This document shows positions 1-7,061 of a stretch of DNA of 49,804 nucleotides, in pieces. The translations under genes were made by a program, and so were the position numbers. The notes under the pieces are model-generated. The model did no database searches and was not told the origin of the DNA. It saw only the letters and a list, made by a program, of their open reading frames with translations. This DNA is from a virus, in the IMG/VR virus record IMGVR_UViG_3300028800_000137, positions 1 through 49,804 of that record; one strand, written 5' to 3'. How positions within the stretch are numbered: the stretch's first letter is position 1; every line of letters starts with the position of its first letter.

Positions 1-18
1 GGGGGGGGGGGGGGGGGG
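1..18. other. Poly-G run at the contig edge, probable artefact
   Basis: Eighteen consecutive G bases open the window and pass straight into the coding sequence of a minus-strand gene. No comparable homopolymer occurs elsewhere. Two-colour Illumina chemistry calls G when signal is lost, so a terminal G run usually marks a sequencing or assembly artefact and not biology. Confidence 0.7.
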
Positions 19-373
19 TGGGCGTTGAGGTCGCCGCAGCCAGCGCCGCATCGACACCAGCGGTGGTCTTGTCTAGCTGATCCACGATCGCCTGAATCTG
101 TGCCGGTTCCGCACTTCCTGCGTCAGTCAGCGCCTGAAGCTGCTGCTGCACGCTTGCCAGCTGCGCGCTGGTGTCCGACAGGTGCTGGATGGTCGCGCTC
201 AGAAGCTGCTCGAGCGCGGTATCCTTCTGGTCCAACGCGGTGACCCGCGCGAGAACGTCCGAAAGCGTTGCCATGATCTTTCTGTGCCTCTCTTCGTAAG
301 TTTCAGCGAACGTCGCTAACATCGTAAGGAGGTGTTCCATACGATGCAGGTGACTCTGGATCTCCTCGAGCAT
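19..373 (-). CDS. Small helical/coiled-coil protein, C-terminus missing
   Basis: An open minus-strand frame runs from an ATG at 373 off the left edge, about 118 codons visible. The start is supported by GAGG seven bases upstream of the ATG. The ribosome site overlaps the stop of the preceding gene (AGGTAA at 378-383). A second in-frame ATG at 274 has a weaker site. The protein is rich in Leu, Gln, Ala, Glu and Asp with heptad-like spacing (for example LLSATIQHLSDTSAQLASVQ), so an extended coiled coil is likely. Small coiled-coil proteins at the end of a fibre cluster are often fibre-associated or structural, but I do not recognise a family. The true C-terminus lies outside the window. Confidence 0.75.
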
Positions 374-377
374 CTTC

Positions 378-737
378 TTACCTCAGGTTGACCGGCAGGA
401 TGAACGAGCGAGTGATATCTTGTCCCAGCGTGGAAGCAACCGTAACGCTGATCAAGTATTCAAAACCAGCGGTTCCGCCGGTGAGCCAGATGGTGACACG
501 CAGAAGATCGGTGCTCAAGGTCGCGGCAAGGGCCACTTCTAGGTCAACCGTTCCGCCGTCGTTGCGTTCGATAACAATGTTGGTAACTGACGAAATCGTG
601 TCGCAGTCGATGCTGGACAGCGGTCCCGAGAAGTCAAGAAGAAACGGCGCGGTGTCATTGGGACTGAATGGCGATGAAAGTCTCACGACATAGCGTGATC
701 TCATCCCAGCCGGTGTTCCGCCGATCAGCCATGTCAT
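378..737 (-). CDS. Fibre-tail adaptor-like small structural protein (Gp77-like, tentative)
   Basis: A 119-residue protein with a beta-rich pattern and no cysteine pairs, signal peptide or membrane segment. The C-terminal half has the rhythm VTIWLTGGTAGFEYLISVTV followed by a Thr-Leu-Gly-Gln-Asp-Ile-Thr-Arg strand. This is typical of the short Ig-like phage proteins annotated as fibre-tail adaptors (Gp77 family), which often lie beside tail-fibre genes. It starts 9 bases after the stop of the large repeat-bearing fibre and precedes a small coiled-coil gene, consistent with a role at the fibre attachment point. The family call rests on pattern and position only; a plain hypothetical structural protein is the alternative. 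Confidence 0.6.
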   Translation of the reverse strand: MTWLIGGTPAGMRSRYVVRLSSPFSPNDTAPFLLDFSGPLSSIDCDTISSVTNIVIERNDGGTVDLEVALAATLSTDLLRVTIWLTGGTAGFEYLISVTVASTLGQDITRSFILPVNLR

Positions 738-746
738 GACGGGTTC

Positions 747-3728
747 TCACTCAATGAAGTATACCGTTCGAGTATCGGCGGGGAAGTAGACTTTTTCATC
801 GAAGTCACAGGTGGTCGGCACCAGCTGCACGCCCCTGCCATGGGCGGTCACCGTCAGCACCGTGGTGCTGACGGAAGCTGTTGTAAAGCTCGTAACGATT
901 CCGGTCGCTCTCACGTTGAGCACGGTGGACGCAGCGATGAGCTGTTGTTCCACTCTTCCGGTGCCAGACGCACTTACCACCAGCGCCGTGGATCTTCCAA
1001 CCAACCCTGGCGACGCCACCAGCTGCCCGAGCGCGGACAATGCCAGTGCGGTGACTGCACCCGAGGCGCCGATGGACTGAGCCGCAAGACCGGATGAGCT
1101 GACATTGAGGATCGTAGCGGCGCCGGACCCGATCGCCACACCAGCTGCGGTTCCGGCGGCTGACATGGAAAGAACGTTGACCGCGCCAGTCGCGCTCACG
1201 AAACCAGTCATGGTGCCAGCCGCCTGAACCACCAGCGGTCGCGCAACACCATAGCAAAGGCTCGCGGCGCCAAAAGAACCAACTGCCGACATCGTTAGAA
1301 CCGTGCCGGTGCCGATGGCCGAAGCGACATACGACATGCTGCCGGAAGCACTGACCGTCAACGCGGTTACGACACCGGTTGCTGGGGTTTGCAGCATGGC
1401 CGAGCCAACCGCACTCATGTTAAGCGCCGTCGATCGCGCCGTGGCGAGGTCCGATTGTCCCCCCTGGCCGGTCGCGCTCATGTTGAGGATCGTTGTCAAT
1501 CCCTGAATCGATGGATTGAACGCGATGTTTCCCGTAGCCGTGATGAGCAGCGCTGTTGGTGCGCCAGCACCGACGATGGTAAATGCCGCCGTCCCACGCG
1601 CCTTAACTTCAAGCATGAACCCGTAACCGGATGCTGGGGTGTACAGGAACGTGGTTCCAACGGCCGACATCGAAAGAGCTGTCGCGGAACCATACGCGCC
1701 AGATAGGAACGCCATCGACCCAGAGGCTGAAATTTGGAGTGCGCGTGCCACCCCACTTGCGATCGTGGACGGGCCAATGGTTCCACTAGAACCCAACGTG
1801 AGAATCGTGGACTGACCACTTATCGGAGCGGCTTGCCCAGCAACCCCGATCGCGTTTACCTGAACGAGGGTTGATACCCCACTTATGGGCGCCTCAAGAC
1901 GCCCTGAGGCAGTTGCCGAGATAACCAGGGGGATCGATACCCCCGACGCAATGACGACGGGTGAGGCAGTGCCCTGCGCCGACATGGCGAAGACCGTGGC
2001 GGCGCCCGTCAACGCGACTGGCGCATCCATCGTTCCGGTGGCGTTGATTTGAAGCGCAGTGCTGATCCCGAAGAGAGTGGCGGCTGATGTGAGCGATCCC
2101 GTCGCGCTCAACACGAGGACCGATGAGCTTCCCGATGCCAGGACTGGGTTCGATACAGCACCAACAGCACTCACGGTAAGTGCCGTGGCAGTCCCGGTCA
2201 TCCCGTAACCGATGATCGCGTTGCCACTCGCGGACATCGTGAGGATTGTTACCGAAGTTCCCTTGTAGAACTCCGATGTTGCCATATCCCACGTGGAACC
2301 ACTTGGGCGTCGGTTCCGGTTGATGTCATCCTGAGCCGGGATGTCCGCTGCGTCCGGCACACCAGCATTGATAAGATCTGCTGTTGGAAGAAATCTGAAG
2401 TCGGTGGTTGGAGAGATGAACTGATTGGCGGCGGGTTTTGAGAACAGGTTTCCGCCACCATCGGTGACGTTGCTGCCAATTAGATTGTTGGAAAACAGCG
2501 TGTGATCAGCTACGATACCCCCAGCGATGTCTGGAGAAATGAGACCCTGATAACCGATGATCGCGCAGTTGCGGACCGTGACCGCGCCGGGCGTGGATGT
2601 GTGACATAGGACCGCGTAGACCCCAGCGGGTGAGTTGACTCCGATGAAAGTGCAGTTGACGATATGGGCACCGTTCATCACTCTCATCGGAATGTTGACG
2701 CCACCGGTCGCTGGCTGACGGTCGATGATGATGGTGTTGGTAACCGTAACGAATTCATTGAACTGCAGAATGTCGGCGCCACCGCCCTGAGCATAGGCAT
2801 CCACGATGCAGTTTCGCATCACGAACCCGGTCGCGCCGGAGTTCACGACGATCATTGAGCATTGATCAGCCGGGTCCTGATCGTTGAATTGAAACCCATC
2901 GATGGTAACGTTGGGGTTTGCGATGGTGAACCAATTCAGCGGAAACGGTGCCCGCCCAACTGGCATAACAGCGCTGGCACCGTTGGCGCTGTTGAAGCTA
3001 AGCGGAACGCTTCCAGTGAGATCACGAAAGCCATCGCCGGGCGCCGGCATCAACCCAATGTAGTTCTGAGATGTTGTCGTATGACCAGTTATGGTAAGAT
3101 AACCGTTACCATCGACAGGATTGACCTGCACTGCGCTGTCGTTCCACACCAGTCCAATCATTGGATTGGTAAGAACCGCTGGTAGTCCATTTGACCATGA
3201 TTGAAGTGTCGTGTAATCGATCGTGGACATGAACGTCCAAGTCGCGGTCCCATCGGTTATGACGGTTCCGGTTCCAGATGGACCAGCTCCCACAAAATTC
3301 TGTGAACGGCCCGCCCCAACGCATCGATATGCACTCGATCCGTTGCTGACGCGCGCACCGACACTGTACAGAGTGTTTGGGACCCAAGCCTGCAAACCAT
3401 AATGAATGTTTTGATAGATGATCGTGGGTGCTGCCGCTGCAGCAACACCAACGCTCGACATATTCAGTATGGTGGGCGAACCGGCCGCCGCAACCGGGCG
3501 CATAATTCGCCCGGATGCGTTGATCGTGAGAGCAGTTGCGATACCCTTAAACGTGGGTTGATACGCGGACCCAACTGCCCTTAATGTAAGACACGTCGCA
3601 ACACCAATCGCACCATTGACCGTGACTGCGGTGCCGTAACCTGACACCGACAACACGGTGACTTGGCCGGATAATGCATCACCATCACCAAAGTCAGATG
3701 AAAAGTCTGTGGTGAATGGCCCAGCCAT
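747..3728 (-). CDS. Large tail fibre: beta-helix plus about 22 tandem 21-residue repeats
   Basis: A 993-residue fibre-like protein. Residues ~12-85 hold three or four copies of a short repeat (GxATALxxxAxG pattern). Residues ~113-160 form a small aromatic module, WVPNTLYSVGARV ... GPSGTG ... DGTATW, also seen in the gene at 5383. Residues ~165-490 look like a right-handed parallel beta-helix (pectate-lyase-like) with rungs such as NVTIDGFQF and FVMRNCIV. From about residue 510 to 973 the short repeat resumes as about 22 units, nearly all exactly 21 residues long. The last 20 residues (KVYFPADTRTVYFIE) resemble an end piece common in phage fibre operons. The start is an ATG sharing one base with the upstream stop (TAATG at 3726-3730), suggesting translational coupling to the glycosyltransferase-like gene. 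Likely role: host-surface binding or spacing. No catalytic site was identified. Confidence 0.8.
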   Translation of the reverse strand: MAGPFTTDFSSDFGDGDALSGQVTVLSVSGYGTAVTVNGAIGVATCLTLRAVGSAYQPTFKGIATALTINASGRIMRPVAAAGSPTILNMSSVGVAAAAAPTIIYQNIHYGLQAWVPNTLYSVGARVSNGSSAYRCVGAGRSQNFVGAGPSGTGTVITDGTATWTFMSTIDYTTLQSWSNGLPAVLTNPMIGLVWNDSAVQVNPVDGNGYLTITGHTTTSQNYIGLMPAPGDGFRDLTGSVPLSFNSANGASAVMPVGRAPFPLNWFTIANPNVTIDGFQFNDQDPADQCSMIVVNSGATGFVMRNCIVDAYAQGGGADILQFNEFVTVTNTIIIDRQPATGGVNIPMRVMNGAHIVNCTFIGVNSPAGVYAVLCHTSTPGAVTVRNCAIIGYQGLISPDIAGGIVADHTLFSNNLIGSNVTDGGGNLFSKPAANQFISPTTDFRFLPTADLINAGVPDAADIPAQDDINRNRRPSGSTWDMATSEFYKGTSVTILTMSASGNAIIGYGMTGTATALTVSAVGAVSNPVLASGSSSVLVLSATGSLTSAATLFGISTALQINATGTMDAPVALTGAATVFAMSAQGTASPVVIASGVSIPLVISATASGRLEAPISGVSTLVQVNAIGVAGQAAPISGQSTILTLGSSGTIGPSTIASGVARALQISASGSMAFLSGAYGSATALSMSAVGTTFLYTPASGYGFMLEVKARGTAAFTIVGAGAPTALLITATGNIAFNPSIQGLTTILNMSATGQGGQSDLATARSTALNMSAVGSAMLQTPATGVVTALTVSASGSMSYVASAIGTGTVLTMSAVGSFGAASLCYGVARPLVVQAAGTMTGFVSATGAVNVLSMSAAGTAAGVAIGSGAATILNVSSSGLAAQSIGASGAVTALALSALGQLVASPGLVGRSTALVVSASGTGRVEQQLIAASTVLNVRATGIVTSFTTASVSTTVLTVTAHGRGVQLVPTTCDFDEKVYFPADTRTVYFIE
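810..2268 (-). repeat. Tandem 63-bp (21-residue) repeat array inside the fibre gene
   Basis: About 22-23 consecutive units of 21 amino acids, degenerate at DNA level but in strict register. Typical units are GSATALSMSAVGTTFLYTPA and GTGTVLTMSAVGSFGAASLC. The core is G-x-x-T-(A/V)-L-x-(M/V/I)-S-A-x-G-(T/S), followed by about 8 variable residues. The alternation of hydrophobic and small residues suggests two short beta strands and a turn per unit, as in a fibrous shaft or beta-solenoid. Three or four more units lie at the N-terminus near 3470-3700. Confidence 0.85.
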
Positions 3729-5299
3729 TATGAGATGGTTCTCAGTTCGTCATGAACATTGCGAAGAACACTGGTCCAATCACCAGGGCGTGACTGACGG
3801 AATATCTTCATCGTGGGATACCAGGGGGACGTATCACGACCGTCCCACAGCCAACGCCAACAGGCATCGAACCGACTCAACAACCACACGCGCTTTCCGA
3901 GCGCGCCCGCGAGATGCGCCACCGCGCTGTCGATCGTGATGACCAGATCAAGCTGATCCACGATCGCGGCGGTGTCGAGCATGTCGAACGAATTGTCAAG
4001 GGGCTGAAACAGCCGTCGATCCGCGACCCGGTGATCCTCGAGTTGAAGACTGATGAAATCATATCGATCCGAAAGAAACAGAAGATGGCGCATCTCTTCG
4101 AATGGCATCGATCGTCTGCGATCGACTGCGTTGGCGCGCAGATTGTCGGGCCGCGCGGCGCCCGCCCATACGAGCCCGATGCGTGGTCTTCCGTTGTCAG
4201 GAAGTTGACGTTGCTCAGCGACGGCAGCCGGGACTGACAGATACGGCACCGTGGCTGGGATGGTATCCAGCGTGGTTTGAAACAAAAACGGTGCGTCGAG
4301 CATCGGCACCGAAACTGTGCAGTAAGCGGTCTCCTCGATGGTGGTGACGACGCTGTAAGGCACCCCAAGATCCAGCGTTTGCAGCAGACGAACGAGCTTC
4401 TGAGGAACACCGATCGTCACATGAGACGCGTGCTCGGCGATCATTCGGGCGTATCGGACGAACTGAAGCGTGTCACCGAATCCCTGCTCATGGTAGAACA
4501 GAACGTTCCTTCCGCGCAGGTCGCTAAGTGAGTTAACCATCGGCTGATCGACCCGCTTCACGAAGTCGTGTTGCGTCTCCTGCACGTGAAAACGATGACG
4601 ATACGGGGCCCACGCATCCGGCCACTTCCCGAGGCCAAGCATCAGTAACGCCTTGTTGAAGAGCGTCCCGTGACGGATCGACACCAGGTGCCGATCTTCG
4701 ATGAGTTCGAGCGCCTGTTTATACGCCCCCTGTTCGATCATCACGCAGACGATGTTGTTGTCGATCTCTTCAAGCGTATCCAGGGGGGTGGTTGCGCGGT
4801 CCACATCGTCGTAGCACTTGAGCGCGCTGGTGTATTGGCCCAGCATGTGAAGGACGAACCCCTTGCTCAAGTTGGCGTGATAGTAGCCGGGGTCGATCGA
4901 AAGAACGTGGTCGAAGTCCTTCACCGCTTCGGACCAGTTTCTCAAGTGAATGTGCGTCAGCCCGCGCATGAACCTGATCTTGACGTGATCCGGATGCTCC
5001 TTCACGCCGTTCTCAAGGAACATCATCGCGCGCGAATACAGCTTCTTATCCATCGTCGCGATGGCCGCGTTGACGAACCACTCTGGTTCAGCCTGAGTCA
5101 ATGACAATGACGCGCAAAGCCAGTCGATCCCATCCACCTCTTTTCCGAGATGAATAAGCGCGAGTCCCGCGATGTGGATGTAGTTCAGCGCATCGGTATC
5201 GCGAAGATGCCGGCCCACGTCCGCGAGCACACCCTCGTGATCGCCCACCATGAGCTTATCCCAGATGAGCTTTCTGCCAAGATCATTCACCAAATCCAC
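3728..5299 (-). CDS. TPR-glycosyltransferase (GT9/GT41-like C-terminal domain)
   Basis: A 523-residue protein with a GTG start at 5299, preceded by GGGGA. Residues ~1-250 are helical TPR-type repeats (for example the Trp-Ser-Glu-Ala-Val-Lys-Asp-Phe-Asp unit near 125). Residues ~255-520 match the glycosyltransferase-B domain found after TPRs in many bacterial proteins. Landmarks are EQGFGDTLQFVRYA near 268, IGLVWAGAARPDN, ITIDSAVAHLAGALGKRVW near 452, and a Trp-rich end with SPWYPTMKIFRQ. Family members are related to heptosyltransferase/O-GlcNAc-transferase folds and are thought to move sugars from activated donors. No signal peptide, so probably cytoplasmic. It sits between fibre genes and is coupled to the downstream 993-residue fibre, so it may glycosylate a virion protein or a host surface sugar; the substrate is inference. 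The domain call is firm, the target unknown. Confidence 0.85.
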   Translation of the reverse strand: MDLVNDLGRKLIWDKLMVGDHEGVLADVGRHLRDTDALNYIHIAGLALIHLGKEVDGIDWLCASLSLTQAEPEWFVNAAIATMDKKLYSRAMMFLENGVKEHPDHVKIRFMRGLTHIHLRNWSEAVKDFDHVLSIDPGYYHANLSKGFVLHMLGQYTSALKCYDDVDRATTPLDTLEEIDNNIVCVMIEQGAYKQALELIEDRHLVSIRHGTLFNKALLMLGLGKWPDAWAPYRHRFHVQETQHDFVKRVDQPMVNSLSDLRGRNVLFYHEQGFGDTLQFVRYARMIAEHASHVTIGVPQKLVRLLQTLDLGVPYSVVTTIEETAYCTVSVPMLDAPFLFQTTLDTIPATVPYLSVPAAVAEQRQLPDNGRPRIGLVWAGAARPDNLRANAVDRRRSMPFEEMRHLLFLSDRYDFISLQLEDHRVADRRLFQPLDNSFDMLDTAAIVDQLDLVITIDSAVAHLAGALGKRVWLLSRFDACWRWLWDGRDTSPWYPTMKIFRQSRPGDWTSVLRNVHDELRTIS

Positions 5300-5336
5300 G
5301 TGCGCGTTCCCCGTCCCGAGACGCGACCATTCACGT

Positions 5337-5368
5337 CATCGGTGCGGGTATTATACCCCGCACCGATG
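5337..5368. promoter_or_regulatory. Perfect 12-bp inverted repeat (hairpin) between fibre-region genes
   Basis: The arms CATCGGTGCGGG and CCCGCACCGATG are perfectly complementary around an 8-base AT-rich loop. The hairpin sits in an 83-bp gap just after the stop of the gene at 5383 and before the GTG at 5299. No T run follows on the minus strand, so it is not a classical intrinsic terminator for the late transcript. It could be a partial terminator, an RNA-processing site or a 3'-end stabiliser. Confidence 0.6.
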
Positions 5369-5382
5369 CCGATGACATCAGA

Positions 5383-5970
5383 TCAGGAAGCGGTCGCCTG
5401 AAGAACCAGGGATGTCATGGTGACGTTGACGGTCGTGGTCAGTGCGGTGTTGCCGATGACGATATCGGTTCCCGCCGTGCCGACCGAGAAGTCGCCCAGC
5501 ACGTTGTTCTGACCCGAGGTGGGAGCGTAGTAAGCCCACTGTGCCGCGTTGTCCGTGACCGCGTTGCCGGTTCCACTCGGTCCACCGGATGCCGCCGCGA
5601 TGCCGGTCTTGGTGAGGATGTAGTAGTTGGACGAGTTGGTGACGACCGTGAACAGTGCGTTGTAGGTCGCGTTGGCTGCCCAGGCGTTCGCGGCGAGCGT
5701 GGCGCGGGCGAACGTCGCGGTGCCGTTCGCGCCGGGGGTCACGGAGCTGGCGACGAAGGACGCGGTGGCTGCGTTATTCGGCGAGCTGAACGCGGGGGCA
5801 CCGAACGCTGTCGCGGCGAAGGTGAACGTTGCGAGCGCGGTGTTCGTGCCGGCGAGCGCGGTCTCGGGGGTGGCGGGCTGCGGGTTGTTGTAGATGACCA
5901 GCTTGCCGTTGTTGTAGAGCCCGAGGATGTTGTTCAGCCCCCAGGTCGCCGAGTTTACGCAGAAGTTCAT
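5383..5970 (-). CDS. Phage structural protein with embedded aromatic GPSGTG module
   Basis: A 195-residue Ala/Thr-rich protein. The N-terminus (LNNILGLYNNGKLVIYNNPQ, then PATPETALAG) and the pattern that follows belong to a common phage structural family of short beta-rich proteins of unknown role. Around residues 95-150 a second module interrupts it: ANAWAANATYNALFTVV, YYILTKTG, GGPSGTG and DNAAQWAYY. This is recognisably the same module as in the 993-residue fibre (WVPNTLY ... GPSGTG ... DGTATW). The remaining C-terminus (IVIGNTALTTTVNVTMTSLV) completes the first fold, so the module looks inserted. No signal peptide or enzymatic motif. It lies between two fibre genes; a fibre accessory or cap is plausible. 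Confidence 0.65.
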   Translation of the reverse strand: MNFCVNSATWGLNNILGLYNNGKLVIYNNPQPATPETALAGTNTALATFTFAATAFGAPAFSSPNNAATASFVASSVTPGANGTATFARATLAANAWAANATYNALFTVVTNSSNYYILTKTGIAAASGGPSGTGNAVTDNAAQWAYYAPTSGQNNVLGDFSVGTAGTDIVIGNTALTTTVNVTMTSLVLQATAS

Positions 5971-5982
5971 CGTGAGTCTCCC

Positions 5983-7047
5983 TTATGAATAGCTGCTGAA
6001 GCTGGCGGAGTCAACCGTGCCAGCGACGGAACCGGGGAAGAAGCTGGTGCTGCCAGTCCCAGTGATGATGCTCCCAGAGGTTACGTTGTAACGTTGACCG
6101 GTGGCGCTTCCCGTGAAGGAACCGCCGTTGTTGGTCAAGCACGAGTTCTGAGACACCAGCGCGAAGGCGTTCGAGAAGTTTGGCGTTCCAGTCACCGTCA
6201 CCGCAGCGCTCGATGCGATGACGCCCATCGTGTCGAGATACGTGTGACACGGTGCGGCGCCCGCGATCGAATAGGGCGATGACAGCAGAATGGTTGAGTG
6301 AGCCGCAGCGCGAACATGAGAGAACCCGCAGGCACCAAACCGAACGGTCCCGGTCAGGTTCACGCTGCCGGTGTTGACGCACACGAGGCCGATCCCGGCT
6401 GATCCACCAGTCCCGGTCCCAGTCGCCTGCAACGTGTAACCACCACCGATGGTGAGGGTCGCATCCGCCACCAGCAGTGCCGCGCCGTTGAGCGCCGAGA
6501 TTACGACGTTGCCGGGGTTGGCGATGTTGCCGACGAGCGTCATCGGTGGTGTGCCGGGACCAAACACCGCGATCGACTGCCCGCTTGTCGCGGTGTAAGT
6601 CCCATCAGCGAGGTTGATCGTCGCCGCGAACCCGGCGAAGTCCCACAGCGACGAGATCGCAGTGATCGCCCCCTGGATCGTCCGAAACGGCGCTGCTGTC
6701 GTCAACCCGAGGTTGGTGTCGTTCCCGGTCGATGGGTTCACGTAGAAGTTGGTGTTGGCGGTGAATCGGCGGCGGGTGGTGGCCTGGATCGACGCGATGA
6801 AGTTGGCGAGAAGCGTCGCAGTCGTGCCGTCATCGGTCGCGTTCGCACCGCTTTGGTTGGCGATGAACTGACCGATCATCGAGGCGATGATGGATGACTG
6901 CCGAACCGTCTTGTTGAAGAGCGCGCTGCTCGCCTGACCCGATTGAACGCCGGTCGGAATCTCGCTTCTGGCAGCATACTGCGGCTGGGACAGAACGTTT
7001 GCCCCAGCACCGCCCGCGAAGACCAGAAAGTCGTTGGATGCTGCCAC
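5983..7047 (-). CDS. Tail fibre protein with parallel beta-helix domain
   Basis: A 354-residue protein. The N-terminal ~95 residues (NDFLVFAGGAGANVLSQPQY, then helical segments through NKTVRQSS and ANFIASI) are a common phage fibre attachment domain. From about residue 103 the sequence YVNPSTGNDTNLGLTTAAPF begins a pectate-lyase-superfamily beta-helix with the usual Ile-Gln-Gly-Ala-Ile strand. Short repeating hydrophobic strands run to the end. The C-terminal Ser/Gly/Thr-rich strands look like a trimeric tip. No catalytic residues are recognisable, so it may bind rather than cleave. It lies 14 bases downstream of the giant enzyme-bearing tail protein. Confidence 0.75.
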   Translation of the reverse strand: MAASNDFLVFAGGAGANVLSQPQYAARSEIPTGVQSGQASSALFNKTVRQSSIIASMIGQFIANQSGANATDDGTTATLLANFIASIQATTRRRFTANTNFYVNPSTGNDTNLGLTTAAPFRTIQGAITAISSLWDFAGFAATINLADGTYTATSGQSIAVFGPGTPPMTLVGNIANPGNVVISALNGAALLVADATLTIGGGYTLQATGTGTGGSAGIGLVCVNTGSVNLTGTVRFGACGFSHVRAAAHSTILLSSPYSIAGAAPCHTYLDTMGVIASSAAVTVTGTPNFSNAFALVSQNSCLTNNGGSFTGSATGQRYNVTSGSIITGTGSTSFFPGSVAGTVDSASFSSYS

Positions 7048-7061
7048 AGTGATCCCCTATA

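Noticed and set aside
810-2268. A possible CRISPR-like array from the periodic 63-bp pattern
   Set aside because: The period is in the protein frame, units have no fixed DNA repeat with unique spacers, and the array lies inside a long open frame.
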